64,000 nucleotides of DNA, taken from assembly GCF_900111375.1 (NCBI RefSeq), contig NZ_FOHB01000008.1, positions 1-64,000 of the forward strand, given 5' to 3'. Shown in pieces: positions 9,585 to 16,245 of the stretch. The position numbers and the translations under genes are program-made. Source of the stretch: Pedococcus cremeus. GTDB taxonomy: Bacteria > Actinomycetota > Actinomycetes > Actinomycetales > Dermatophilaceae. The stretch's first letter is position 1, and every line of letters starts with the position of its first letter. The notes under the pieces are model-generated. The model did no database searches. It saw only the letters and a list, made by a program, of their open reading frames with translations, and was not told where the DNA came from.

Positions 9585-9980
9585 TCATGCCGGCACCCCC
9601 ACGATGACGTGGGTCGACTTGATGCTCGCCACCGCCACCGACCCGACCTCGAGCCCGAGCTCCTCCACGGCCTCGGCAGACATGAGCGAGACGATGCGGA
9701 ACGGCCCGGCCTGCAGCTCCACCTGCGCCATCACGGTGTCCTTGAGTACCCGGGTGACGATGCCCCGCATCCGGTTGCGGGCGGACTCATCGGCCACCGG
9801 TCCGGGTGGCGGCGGGCTGGCGATCTCCTGGGCGAGGGCGGCGAGGTCGGCCCCCTGCACGGTCAGCCGGCCGGAGGTGTCGCGGGCGGCCGGCAGGCGG
9901 CCCGCGTCGACCATGCGGCGCACCGTGTCGTCGGAGACCCCGAGGAGCTGAGCGGCCTCAGAGATCCGCAGCTGCGTCAT
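9585..9980 (-). CDS. HTH plus TOBE (molybdopterin-binding) protein
   Basis: 131 residues. Residues 4-50 form an excisionase/MerR-like helix-turn-helix (LRISEAAQLLGVSDDTVRRM). Residues 70-131 are a TOBE/Mop domain (MRGIVTRVLKDTVMAQVELQAG) that binds molybdate. It is a compact ModE-like sensor or a molybdate-storage protein; either way its place as first gene of the mod operon points to molybdate-dependent control. ATG 9980 is preceded by TATGCT at 6 nt, a leaderless arrangement. Confidence 0.85.
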   Translation of the reverse strand: MTQLRISEAAQLLGVSDDTVRRMVDAGRLPAARDTSGRLTVQGADLAALAQEIASPPPPGPVADESARNRMRGIVTRVLKDTVMAQVELQAGPFRIVSLMSAEAVEELGLEVGSVAVASIKSTHVIVGVPA

Positions 9981-10010
9981 GAGAGCAGCATAACCACCGC
10001 AGGTGCGGGT

Positions 10011-10856
10011 CTAGCGGGGTTCGACGGGCCTCAGCTCAGGACGCTTGGCCACCACGGTGTCGCCCGACGACTCGCCCCGGAGCCGGCGCTGCACCCAGGG
10101 GGCGAGGTGCTGGCGGGCCCACGCAGCGTTGGCGGTGGCCCACTCGCGGCGGCTCAGCACGGGCGCGTCCGGCAACGGGGAGGTCCAGTCGGCCCGGTCG
10201 GTGCTGTGGCCGAGCGCGGACAGGGCGCTCAGCGCCACCCGCCGGTGTCCCTCGCTGGTCATGTGGATGCGGTCCTCGGCCCACATCCGCCAGTCGCGCA
10301 GCGCGTGCAGGCCCCACTGGTTGATGACGTAGCAGCCGTGCTTCTGGGCGATGCTGAAGATGTTGGCGCTGTGGATCGCGTGCCGGCCGCGGAGGTGCCG
10401 GATCAGGGGCGCGTCCGCCGGGTCGACCGGGGTGGCGAGCAGGACGTCGGCGCCGGTGGCCCGGATCCGCAGCACGGCCTCCTCGAGACGGGCGGCGATC
10501 GAGTCGAGGTCTGCCTTGGGGCGCAGGATGTCGTTGCCACCGCCCACCATGGAGACCAGGTCGGGCTGCAGCGCCAGCGCGGTGTCGAGCTGCGGGCCGA
10601 TCACGTCGGCGAGCAACCGTCCGCGCACCGCGAGGTTGGCGTAGGCGAAGTCATGGCCGGCCTCCCGGGCCAGCAGCGACAGGTGCTCGGCCAGGCGGTC
10701 GGCCCAGCCGATGAAGGCGTTGTCGCGGCTCGGGTCGGGGTCGGACATCCCCTCGGTGAACGAGTCACCGATGGCGACGTACCGCCGCCAGGTGCGTCCG
10801 GGCTCGGGGAGGTGGGTGGCTTCCGGCAGCTCGTTCGTCTCCGGCAGGTCGGTCAC
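10011..10856 (-). CDS. SGNH/GDSL hydrolase
   Basis: 281 residues with the four SGNH blocks: AIGDSFTEG (nucleophile Ser), NLAVRG, GGNDI and [10 protein letters not shown] (Asp and His). It is an esterase or lipase-like enzyme with no signal peptide, so it is probably cytoplasmic. GTG 10856 overlaps the ung stop codon by four bases, which fixes the start and implies translational coupling. Substrate unknown; the link to ung may be only transcriptional. Confidence 0.87.
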   Translation of the reverse strand: MTDLPETNELPEATHLPEPGRTWRRYVAIGDSFTEGMSDPDPSRDNAFIGWADRLAEHLSLLAREAGHDFAYANLAVRGRLLADVIGPQLDTALALQPDLVSMVGGGNDILRPKADLDSIAARLEEAVLRIRATGADVLLATPVDPADAPLIRHLRGRHAIHSANIFSIAQKHGCYVINQWGLHALRDWRMWAEDRIHMTSEGHRRVALSALSALGHSTDRADWTSPLPDAPVLSRREWATANAAWARQHLAPWVQRRLRGESSGDTVVAKRPELRPVEPR

Positions 10857-11530
10857 GGCAGGCTCCAGTCGATCGGTTCGGCTCCCTGGCGGCGCAGCAG
10901 CTCGTTGGCGCGGCTGAACGGCCGCGACCCGAAGAACCCCGAGCGGGCGGACAGGGGAGAGGGGTGGGGGCTCTCGAGGCAGGGGATCTCGCCGAGGTGG
11001 GGCACCAGGCTGCGGGCGTCCCGACCCCACAGGATGGCGACGAGCGGACCGCCGCGCTCGACCAGCGCGGTGATGGCCTGCGCCGTGACGGCCTCCCAGC
11101 CGCGCCCCCGGTGGCTGGCCGGGGCACCCGGGCGCACGGTCAGCACCCGGTTGAGCAGCAGCACCCCGCGGTCGGCCCAGGGCGACAGGTCGCCGGTCGT
11201 CGGGGTCGGCACGCCGAGGTCGGCCGACAGCTCGGTGTAGATGTTCTGCAGGCTGCGAGGGATGGGCTGGACGTCCGGCGCCACCGAGAACGACAGGCCG
11301 ACCGCGTGCCCCGGCGTGGGGTACGGGTCCTGCCCGACGATGAGCACCCGCACGTCGTCGAGCGGCTTCTCGAACGCCCGCAGCACGTGTCCACCGGCCG
11401 GGAGGTAGGTGTGACCCGCCGCGAGCTCCGCACGCAGGAAGGCGCCGAGCTCGGCCACGGTGCCGGCCACGGGCTCCAGCGCCTCCGCCCAGCTCGGGTG
11501 CACCAGGTCGGCGAGGGGGCGGGTCGGCAT
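10853..11530 (-). CDS. ung: Uracil-DNA glycosylase, family 1
   Basis: 225 residues. [16 protein letters not shown] is the water-activating loop with the catalytic Asp, and SPHPSPLSA is the minor-groove leucine loop with the catalytic His. It removes uracil from DNA in base excision repair. Start ATG 11530 was selected because a TATTTT box lies 6 nt upstream and the conserved sequence begins at ADLVHPSW. Upstream in-frame residues derive from a palindrome and are unlikely to be translated. Confidence 0.93.
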   Translation of the reverse strand: MPTRPLADLVHPSWAEALEPVAGTVAELGAFLRAELAAGHTYLPAGGHVLRAFEKPLDDVRVLIVGQDPYPTPGHAVGLSFSVAPDVQPIPRSLQNIYTELSADLGVPTPTTGDLSPWADRGVLLLNRVLTVRPGAPASHRGRGWEAVTAQAITALVERGGPLVAILWGRDARSLVPHLGEIPCLESPHPSPLSARSGFFGSRPFSRANELLRRQGAEPIDWSLP

Positions 11531-11586
11531 GGCCCCAAAATATCCGTTGCCCGCGAGGGCCTCGCAGGGGCGTGGGGCAGGCGGTG

Positions 11587-11618
11587 GGTATGCCGCGTGG
11601 CCGGCCACGCGGCATACC
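11587..11618. terminator. 32-bp perfect palindrome, arsR terminator and REP-like unit
   Basis: The sequence is perfectly self-complementary with no spacer; each arm begins GGTATGCCGCGTGGCC. It lies 34 bp after the arsR stop codon and upstream of ung. Each arm starts with the octamer GTATGCCG that is greatly over-represented in this window, and half-copies occur at 57894 and 57930. Confidence 0.7.
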
Positions 11619-11651
11619 GGCCCGGTGGTGGGGGCCGGGTGGGGCGAGCGG

Positions 11652-11987
11652 TCAGCGGAAGATGGCGGCCACGTCGTCGAGCCGGGAGGGCACGAGGTGG
11701 AACCATGCCCAGGTGCCGCGGCGCTCGCGGGTGAGCAGGCCGGCGTCGGAGAGCACCTTGAGGTGGTGGCTGACCGTGGGCTGTGAGAGGCCGACGGCCG
11801 AGGTGAGGTCGCAGACGCACGCCTCGTTGCCCTCGGCGGCGCGGATCAGGCTGAGCAGCTGCAGGCGCACCGGGTCGGCGACCGCCTTGAGCAGGGCGGC
11901 CGTGTTCTCGGCCTGCGCCCGGTCGAGCGGGTGGTCGAGGGGGTGGTCCAGAGGTGGGTCGACGGGGTGGCCGACAGAGGTGCCCAT
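11652..11987 (-). CDS. ArsR/SmtB family metal- or metalloid-responsive repressor
   Basis: 111 residues. The winged HTH reads [22 protein letters not shown]. The EACVCDL motif places two Cys in the alpha-3 helix as in ArsR-type thiol sites, so a thiophilic metal(loid) is the probable inducer. The N-terminus has a short HPLD repeat encoded by an imperfect repeat. A CATCGA/TCGATG operator overlaps its own leaderless promoter. No ars or metal-efflux gene is adjacent; the other divergent target could only be the HAD phosphatase at 12044. Confidence 0.88.
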   Translation of the reverse strand: MGTSVGHPVDPPLDHPLDHPLDRAQAENTAALLKAVADPVRLQLLSLIRAAEGNEACVCDLTSAVGLSQPTVSHHLKVLSDAGLLTRERRGTWAWFHLVPSRLDDVAAIFR

Positions 11988-11989
11988 TG

Positions 11990-12007
11990 CATCGAGGCTA
12001 GTCGATG
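11990..12007 (-). promoter_or_regulatory. ArsR-type operator overlapping the arsR -10 box
   Basis: CATCGA and TCGATG are perfect inverted arms around GGCTAG. On the minus strand TAGCCT (11995-12000) lies inside the repeat and 7 nt before ATG 11987, so repressor binding would directly block the promoter. This is the classic autoregulatory arrangement. Confidence 0.7.
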
Positions 12008-12030
12008 GGCGGGTTCGGACAGGCCCGCTC

Positions 12031-12036
12031 TAGGGT
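12031..12036 (+). promoter_or_regulatory. -10 box of the HAD phosphatase gene, leaderless
   Basis: TAGGGT lies 7 nt before GTG 12044 with no ribosome binding site between. Confidence 0.55.
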
Positions 12037-12043
12037 GACGGTC

Positions 12044-12712
12044 GTGACACATCTCCGCCGGCCCGTCGTCCTCTTCGACCTCGACGGCACGCTCGCCGAC
12101 ACCATCGGGCTGATCGTGGCGTCCTACAACCACGCGTTCCAGGCAGTTCTGGGCACCGAGCGCGCCGAGGCGGAGATCCGGTCCTGGATCGGCCGGCCGC
12201 TCATCGAGAGCTTCGCCGAGGTGTCGCCCGAGCACGCCGGGGAGCTCGACCGCGTCTACCGCGAGTGGAACATCGCGAACACCGAACGGCTGCTGCGGGT
12301 CTACGACGGGGTGGCCGAGCTGCTGCGCGACCTGGCCGCGGCCGGGGTGCGCACGGGCGTCGTGACCTCCAAGCGCCGCCAGACGGCGCTGCTGGCCATG
12401 CGCGGTGTCGGCATCGAGGGACTCGCGCCGCTGCTGGGGACGCTGGAGGACACCGACCGCCACAAGCCGCTGCCCGACCCGCTGCTGCACGGTGCCGCGA
12501 AGCTGGGCGTCGAGCCGGCCGACTGCGTCTACGTCGGCGACGCGGCCGTCGACGTGGCAGCCGCGCGGGCGGCCGGAATGGCCGCCATCGCGGTCTCGTG
12601 GGGTGCCGTCGGCCGCGAGGTGCTGGAGGCCGCCGCGCCCGACGCGGTGGTCGACACCGTCGACGAGCTGCGGCAGGTCATCGGCCTGCCGTCGTCCGTA
12701 CCCGCCGGCTGA
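12044..12712 (+). CDS. HAD family phosphatase (Gph/PpaX-like)
   Basis: 222 residues. Motif I is LFDLDGTLADT, motif II VVTSK, motif III includes KPLPDPL and motif IV YVGDAAVD. A helical cap lies between motifs I and II, typical of subclass IA such as phosphoglycolate phosphatase and pyrophosphatase PpaX. The start GTG 12044 was chosen because a TAGGGT box sits 7 nt upstream and the conserved sequence starts at once. It is divergent from arsR. The physiological substrate is not certain. Confidence 0.85.
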   Translation: MTHLRRPVVLFDLDGTLADTIGLIVASYNHAFQAVLGTERAEAEIRSWIGRPLIESFAEVSPEHAGELDRVYREWNIANTERLLRVYDGVAELLRDLAAAGVRTGVVTSKRRQTALLAMRGVGIEGLAPLLGTLEDTDRHKPLPDPLLHGAAKLGVEPADCVYVGDAAVDVAAARAAGMAAIAVSWGAVGREVLEAAAPDAVVDTVDELRQVIGLPSSVPAG

Positions 12713-12725
12713 GGGCGCGCCACCT

Positions 12726-12742
12726 TCACCCGGCGAGGGTGA
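12726..12742 (+). promoter_or_regulatory. Operator site A (TCACCC-N5-GGGTGA) upstream of the MFS gene
   Basis: TCACCC-ggcga-GGGTGA, centre 12734, lies exactly 43 bp before GTG 12777. A CATCGT -10-like box is 6 nt before that GTG. This is one of five such sites within 12.7-22 kb. Confidence 0.7.
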
Positions 12743-12776
12743 TGCCCGGTCGCCGGCCCCTGGCCATCGTGGGTAG

Positions 12777-14489
12777 GTGACCACCGCCCGGGCCCCGACG
12801 CCGGCCCCGATGCCTGCCCAAGGCGTGGCGGCCGCCGCGGCGGCAGGGACCGTGCTGCTCACCCTCTCGTCCGCGCAGTTCCTCATGACCCTCGACAGCT
12901 CGGTCATGAACGTGTCGATCTCGACCGTCGCCCAGGACGTCGGCACCTCGGTGACCGGCATCCAGACGGCCATCACGCTCTACACGCTCGTCATGGCGTC
13001 GCTGATGATCACCGGCGGGAAGCTGGGCGAGATCCTCAGCCGCAAGCGGGCGTTCGCGATCGGGTGCGTGGTCTACGGCGTGGGCTCCCTGACCACCTCG
13101 CTCGCGCCGAACCTCGCGGTCCTGATGATCGGCTGGTCGCTGCTCGAGGGCATGGGGGCCGCGCTCATCATGCCGGCCATCGTCGCCCTGGTGGCGAGCA
13201 ACTTCGGGCGGTCCGAGCGGCCGCGTGCCTACGGGCTGGTGGCGGCCTCCGGTGCGATCGCCGTGGCGGCGGGGCCGCTCATCGGCGGCCTCATGACGAC
13301 GTACGCCTCGTGGCGCTGGGTGTTCGCGGGCGAGGTCCTCATCGTGCTCGTCATCCTGCTGCTGACCCGCCGCATGGTCGACGTGCCGGCAAACCCGGAG
13401 GCCAAGCTCGACCTCGTCGGCACCGCGCTGTCGGCCGCCGGCCTCGGGCTCATCGTCTACGGCGTCCTGCGCTCCGGGTCCTGGGGGCTCGTGAAGCCGA
13501 AGCCGGAGGCACCCGTGTGGCTGGGCACCTCACCGGTCGTCTGGCTGGTGCTCGGTGGCGGGGTGGTCCTCTGGCTGTTCATGGCGTGGGAGCGTCGCCG
13601 TCTCGCGGCGGGCCGAGCCGCGCTGCTCGATCCGAAGCTGCTGCGCAACAGGCTGCTGCGTGGAGGCCTGGTCGCCTTCTTCCTGCAGTACCTGCTGCAG
13701 GCGGGCCTGTTCTTCTGCGTGCCGCTGTTCCTCTCGGTCGCCCTCGGCCTGTCGGCGGTCGCCACCGGCGTGCGGATCCTCCCGCTGTCGGTGACGCTGC
13801 TGCTCGCGGCGGTGGGCATCCCGAAGGTGTGGCCGGACGTCTCGCCGCGGCGGGTGGTCCGCCTCGGCTTCCTGCTCCTCTTCGCCGGCATCACCTCCCT
13901 CGTCGCCGCCCTCGAGGCGGGGGCGGGCCCGCAGATCGTCACCGGGCCGCTGCTGCTCGCCGGTCTCGGCATCGGTGCCCTGGCCTCGCAGCTGGGCAGC
14001 GTCACGGTGTCGTCGGTGCCCGACGAGAGCAGCGCCGAGGTGGGCGGTGTGCAGAACACCGTCACCAACCTCGGCGCCTCCATCGGCACGGCGCTCGCGG
14101 GTGCCGTGCTGATCTCCGCGCTGACGACGTCCTTCTTCACCGGCATCCGGGGCAACTCGGCCGTCCCCCAGAACCTCGCCGACCAGGCACAGGTGACCCT
14201 GTCATCCGGTGTGCCGTTCGTGTCCGACCAGCAGCTGGAGAAGGGGCTCGCCGAGGCCGGGGTCGACCAGCAGACCAGCGATGCCGTCATGCAGGAGAAC
14301 TCGACCGCCCGCCTAGCCGGCCTGAGGGCGTCGCTGTTCGTGCTCGCCCTGCTGGCGCTGTGCTCGCTCTTCCTCACCGGCGGCATCCCGACCCGCCAGC
14401 CCGGCTCCGAGGTCGCCCAGTCCGTTGACCCCCTGCTGGGCGCCGACCCGCCGGCCGGAGGGTCGGACGGCAGCACCGGTCGTGCCTGA
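12777..14489 (+). CDS. MFS transporter, DHA2-type drug:H+ antiporter
   Basis: 570 residues with about 14 hydrophobic segments. FLMTLDSSVMNVSI is the D1 motif of 14-TM DHA2 exporters, GGKLGEILSRKR is the loop 2-3 motif A, and GPLIGG is the antiporter motif C. Substrates are typically cationic drugs, but specificity cannot be read. The gene appears leaderless from GTG 12777, with operator site A at -43, so it probably belongs to the LAL-associated regulon. Its last 177 bp overlap, in antisense, the coding end of the convergent yihY-like gene. Confidence 0.9.
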   Translation: MTTARAPTPAPMPAQGVAAAAAAGTVLLTLSSAQFLMTLDSSVMNVSISTVAQDVGTSVTGIQTAITLYTLVMASLMITGGKLGEILSRKRAFAIGCVVYGVGSLTTSLAPNLAVLMIGWSLLEGMGAALIMPAIVALVASNFGRSERPRAYGLVAASGAIAVAAGPLIGGLMTTYASWRWVFAGEVLIVLVILLLTRRMVDVPANPEAKLDLVGTALSAAGLGLIVYGVLRSGSWGLVKPKPEAPVWLGTSPVVWLVLGGGVVLWLFMAWERRRLAAGRAALLDPKLLRNRLLRGGLVAFFLQYLLQAGLFFCVPLFLSVALGLSAVATGVRILPLSVTLLLAAVGIPKVWPDVSPRRVVRLGFLLLFAGITSLVAALEAGAGPQIVTGPLLLAGLGIGALASQLGSVTVSSVPDESSAEVGGVQNTVTNLGASIGTALAGAVLISALTTSFFTGIRGNSAVPQNLADQAQVTLSSGVPFVSDQQLEKGLAEAGVDQQTSDAVMQENSTARLAGLRASLFVLALLALCSLFLTGGIPTRQPGSEVAQSVDPLLGADPPAGGSDGSTGRA

Positions 14490-15464
14490 GCCCGATTCGT
14501 CGCGCTGCTCCTGCTCCGGGGTGAGGTGCTCGTTCCCCGGAGCGAGGTGCTCGTGCCCCGGAGTGAGGTGTTCGTGCCCAGGCGTGAGGGGCTCCTGCTC
14601 CGGGGCCTGCTGGTCCGCTGGGGCCTGCTGGTCCGCTGGGACCGGCTCGGGGACCCACCACAGGGCCAGCTGACGTCCGACGACGGTGGCGACGACCAGG
14701 ACCCCACCGAAGACCACCAGCCACGAGCCCAGCGCGAAGACCACGCCCAGCGGACCGAACTGCTGCAGGTTGCTGCGCGTGAAGGGCGGCATGAAGACGG
14801 ACGACAACCGGGTCAGCGTCACCACGAGCACGGCGGTGAGGCAGGCGCCCGGGACCAGCCGTCGCCAGGCCACGCGCCCACCCAGCAGCAGCCGTGAGGT
14901 CCACCACCACAGCAGCGTGTTGGCGCTCAGCTGCACCAGGACCGGGAGCGGCCCGGCGTGCGGCACGCCGGAGAGCGACTTCAGGAGCAGCGCCGTCACC
15001 TGCAGCATCAGCAGCCAACCGAGGATCCAGACCAGGCTGCTGCGCAGCGCACGAACGCCCTTGTGCCCCGGGAGGTCCCACGCCCGCGCGTACATCCGCT
15101 GCAGGGCACGGGAGAAGCTGGACGCCGACGCCAGCGAGACGATGGCACCGGCGATGCCGGTCTGCGTCTGGTGCACCTGTTGCTCGAGGGCGAGCTGGCG
15201 CACGGGCGCCATCACGTCGTCGCGGAGGCCGACCACGTCGCGGATCTGCGTGAGGAGGCCGGCGACCCAGGCCTGTGGCAGGACCGCCCCGAGCACCATG
15301 AGCATCGGGATGAGGGCAAGGAGGGCCTGCGCGCCCAGGGCGAGCGACCGGTCGAGGAGCTCGACCCGCCTCAGCTCGACGAGGGTGCGACGGACAACCG
15401 GCACCAGCTCGAGCAGGCGTTCTCCGCGCTCGCGCAGGGCGCTCAACGACGTGCGGCCGACCAC
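14313..15464 (-). CDS. YihY/BrkB family membrane protein with repeat tail
   Basis: 383 residues. The core (about 1-260) has the YihY/UPF0761 pattern: ALLALIPMLMVLGAVLP, then ASSFSRALQRMYARAWDLP, and four or five further membrane segments. The family is of uncertain function. The tail carries ADQQAP twice and four degenerate LTPGHEH units, then runs 177 bp into the antisense strand of the MFS gene. GTG 15464 was chosen because operator site B is centred exactly 43 bp upstream, as at two other genes. The tail beyond the repeats may be unselected. Confidence 0.8.
   Translation of the reverse strand: MVGRTSLSALRERGERLLELVPVVRRTLVELRRVELLDRSLALGAQALLALIPMLMVLGAVLPQAWVAGLLTQIRDVVGLRDDVMAPVRQLALEQQVHQTQTGIAGAIVSLASASSFSRALQRMYARAWDLPGHKGVRALRSSLVWILGWLLMLQVTALLLKSLSGVPHAGPLPVLVQLSANTLLWWWTSRLLLGGRVAWRRLVPGACLTAVLVVTLTRLSSVFMPPFTRSNLQQFGPLGVVFALGSWLVVFGGVLVVATVVGRQLALWWVPEPVPADQQAPADQQAPEQEPLTPGHEHLTPGHEHLAPGNEHLTPEQEQRDESGSGTTGAAVRPSGRRVGAQQGVNGLGDLGAGLAGRDAAGEEERAQRQQGEHEQRRPQAG
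14521..14640. repeat. 21-bp and 18-bp tandem repeats in the yihY-like gene
   Basis: Four imperfect 21-bp units (14521-14604) encode LTPGHEH-like heptads, followed by two identical 18-bp units (14605-14640) encoding ADQQAP. Both periods are multiples of three, so unit changes keep the frame. Confidence 0.85.
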
Positions 15465-15498
15465 CTCTCCAGTGCACGCGCCAGAGCCCGCGAGCGCG

Positions 15499-15515
15499 TC
15501 ACCCCGACGGGGTGA
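15499..15515 (-). promoter_or_regulatory. Operator site B (TCACCC-N5-GGGTGA) upstream of the yihY-like gene
   Basis: TCACCCC-gac-GGGGTGA is a perfect 7-bp inverted repeat, centre 15507, exactly 43 bp from GTG 15464. It includes the stop codon of the upstream small gene. A terminator function is possible but does not explain the conserved spacing. Confidence 0.68.
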
Positions 15516-15804
15516 GCGGCGGGTGAGCCGCCGGTTCTGCGGCGGGGGCGGCGGTGCGGTGGGGGTGAGCCGCGGGCCTGACGGCCACATGGGTGACGTC
15601 GAGGCCCCTGGCGTCGAGAGCGGCCAGCAGGTCGGCGAGGTCGCCCCTGCGGCTGAGCGCGGTCCGCAGCGTGGTGCACGGCCCTGACGCGGTGGCCACC
15701 AGCGGCTGCATGGCTGCTCGCAGCACGGGTCCGAGGGCCCCCACGACCGTGATCTCGTAGGTGGCCGAGGTCAGCTCGCGGGTCAGGTCGGCGCTCCAGG
15801 TCAT
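15499..15804 (-). CDS. Small protein of unknown function (paralogue 2)
   Basis: 101 residues, no membrane segment or known catalytic motif. The sequence TYEITVVGALG begins a strand-like segment and ends with ARGLDVTHVAV, a pattern shared with the neighbouring protein at 15801, so the two are probable paralogues with an alpha/beta, ferredoxin- or ACT-like fold. The tail is Ala/Pro-rich. Start ATG 15804 overlaps the upstream stop by four bases (ATGA), indicating translational coupling. I do not recognise a named family. Confidence 0.75.
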   Translation of the reverse strand: MTWSADLTRELTSATYEITVVGALGPVLRAAMQPLVATASGPCTTLRTALSRRGDLADLLAALDARGLDVTHVAVRPAAHPHRTAAPAAEPAAHPPLTPSG

Positions 15805-16139
15805 GGTGGCGTTCCCGTCTCGTCGGTGGGCGTGGTGGTGGCGGGCTCGGTGGCGGGCTCAGTGGCGGGCTCAGTGGCGGGCTCGGTGGCGGGCTCGGTC
15901 GCGGTGACCCGCCGGACCTCGACGACCTCGAGGCCGAAGGCGCGCAGTCGGTGCAGGAAGCCGTGCAGGGCCGCCTGGTCGGCGAAGTGGCCGGTCAGCA
16001 CGGTGCGGAACTCGTGCTCGGCCACCTCCACGTCGCTGAGCTCCTCGAGCAGGTCCTGGGTGGGAACCAGCCCGGCGACTCGCACCTCGTAGGCCCGTTC
16101 GGCCATCGCCGCCGTCACCCCCTGTCGTGGGTCCTGCAT
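15801..16139 (-). CDS. Small protein of unknown function (paralogue 1) with ATEP repeats
   Basis: 112 residues. Residues 15-80 (AYEVRVAGLVP ... FGLEVVEVRRV) resemble the neighbouring 15499 protein. The tail contains five ATEP repeats and a short Thr-rich end. ATG 16139 was chosen over GTG 16142 because operator site C is centred exactly 43 bp upstream. It is the first gene of a coupled pair that is followed by the yihY-like gene. Function unknown; location inside the LAL island suggests a role in the same response. Confidence 0.75.
   Translation of the reverse strand: MQDPRQGVTAAMAERAYEVRVAGLVPTQDLLEELSDVEVAEHEFRTVLTGHFADQAALHGFLHRLRAFGLEVVEVRRVTATEPATEPATEPATEPATEPATTTPTDETGTPP
15841..15900. 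repeat. Five 12-bp tandem repeats encoding ATEP
   Basis: Units of GCGGGCTCGGTG (two with an A for G change) are repeated five times in register with the reading frame. Confidence 0.9.
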
Positions 16140-16173
16140 CACCTCAGGACACCCGGGCGCCGACGACGCGGCA

Positions 16174-16190
16174 TCACCCCAAGGGGATGA
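16174..16190 (-). promoter_or_regulatory. Operator site C upstream of small paralogue 1
   Basis: TCACCC-caagg-GGATGA, one mismatch from the consensus, centre 16182, exactly 43 bp before ATG 16139. It directly abuts the terminator of the LAL gene. Confidence 0.65.
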
Positions 16191-16232
16191 ACGCTGCCCC
16201 CTGGGCGTGAACGGACGCCCAGGGGACAGCGT
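16191..16232 (-). terminator. Terminator of the LAL regulator gene
   Basis: ACGCTGCCCCCTGGGCGT pairs with ACGCCCAGGGGACAGCGT, an 18-bp stem with one mismatch and a 6-nt loop, beginning 14 bp after the stop codon. It insulates the LAL gene from the downstream small-gene operon. Confidence 0.85.
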
Positions 16233-16245
16233 CGAGGGAGGTCGG

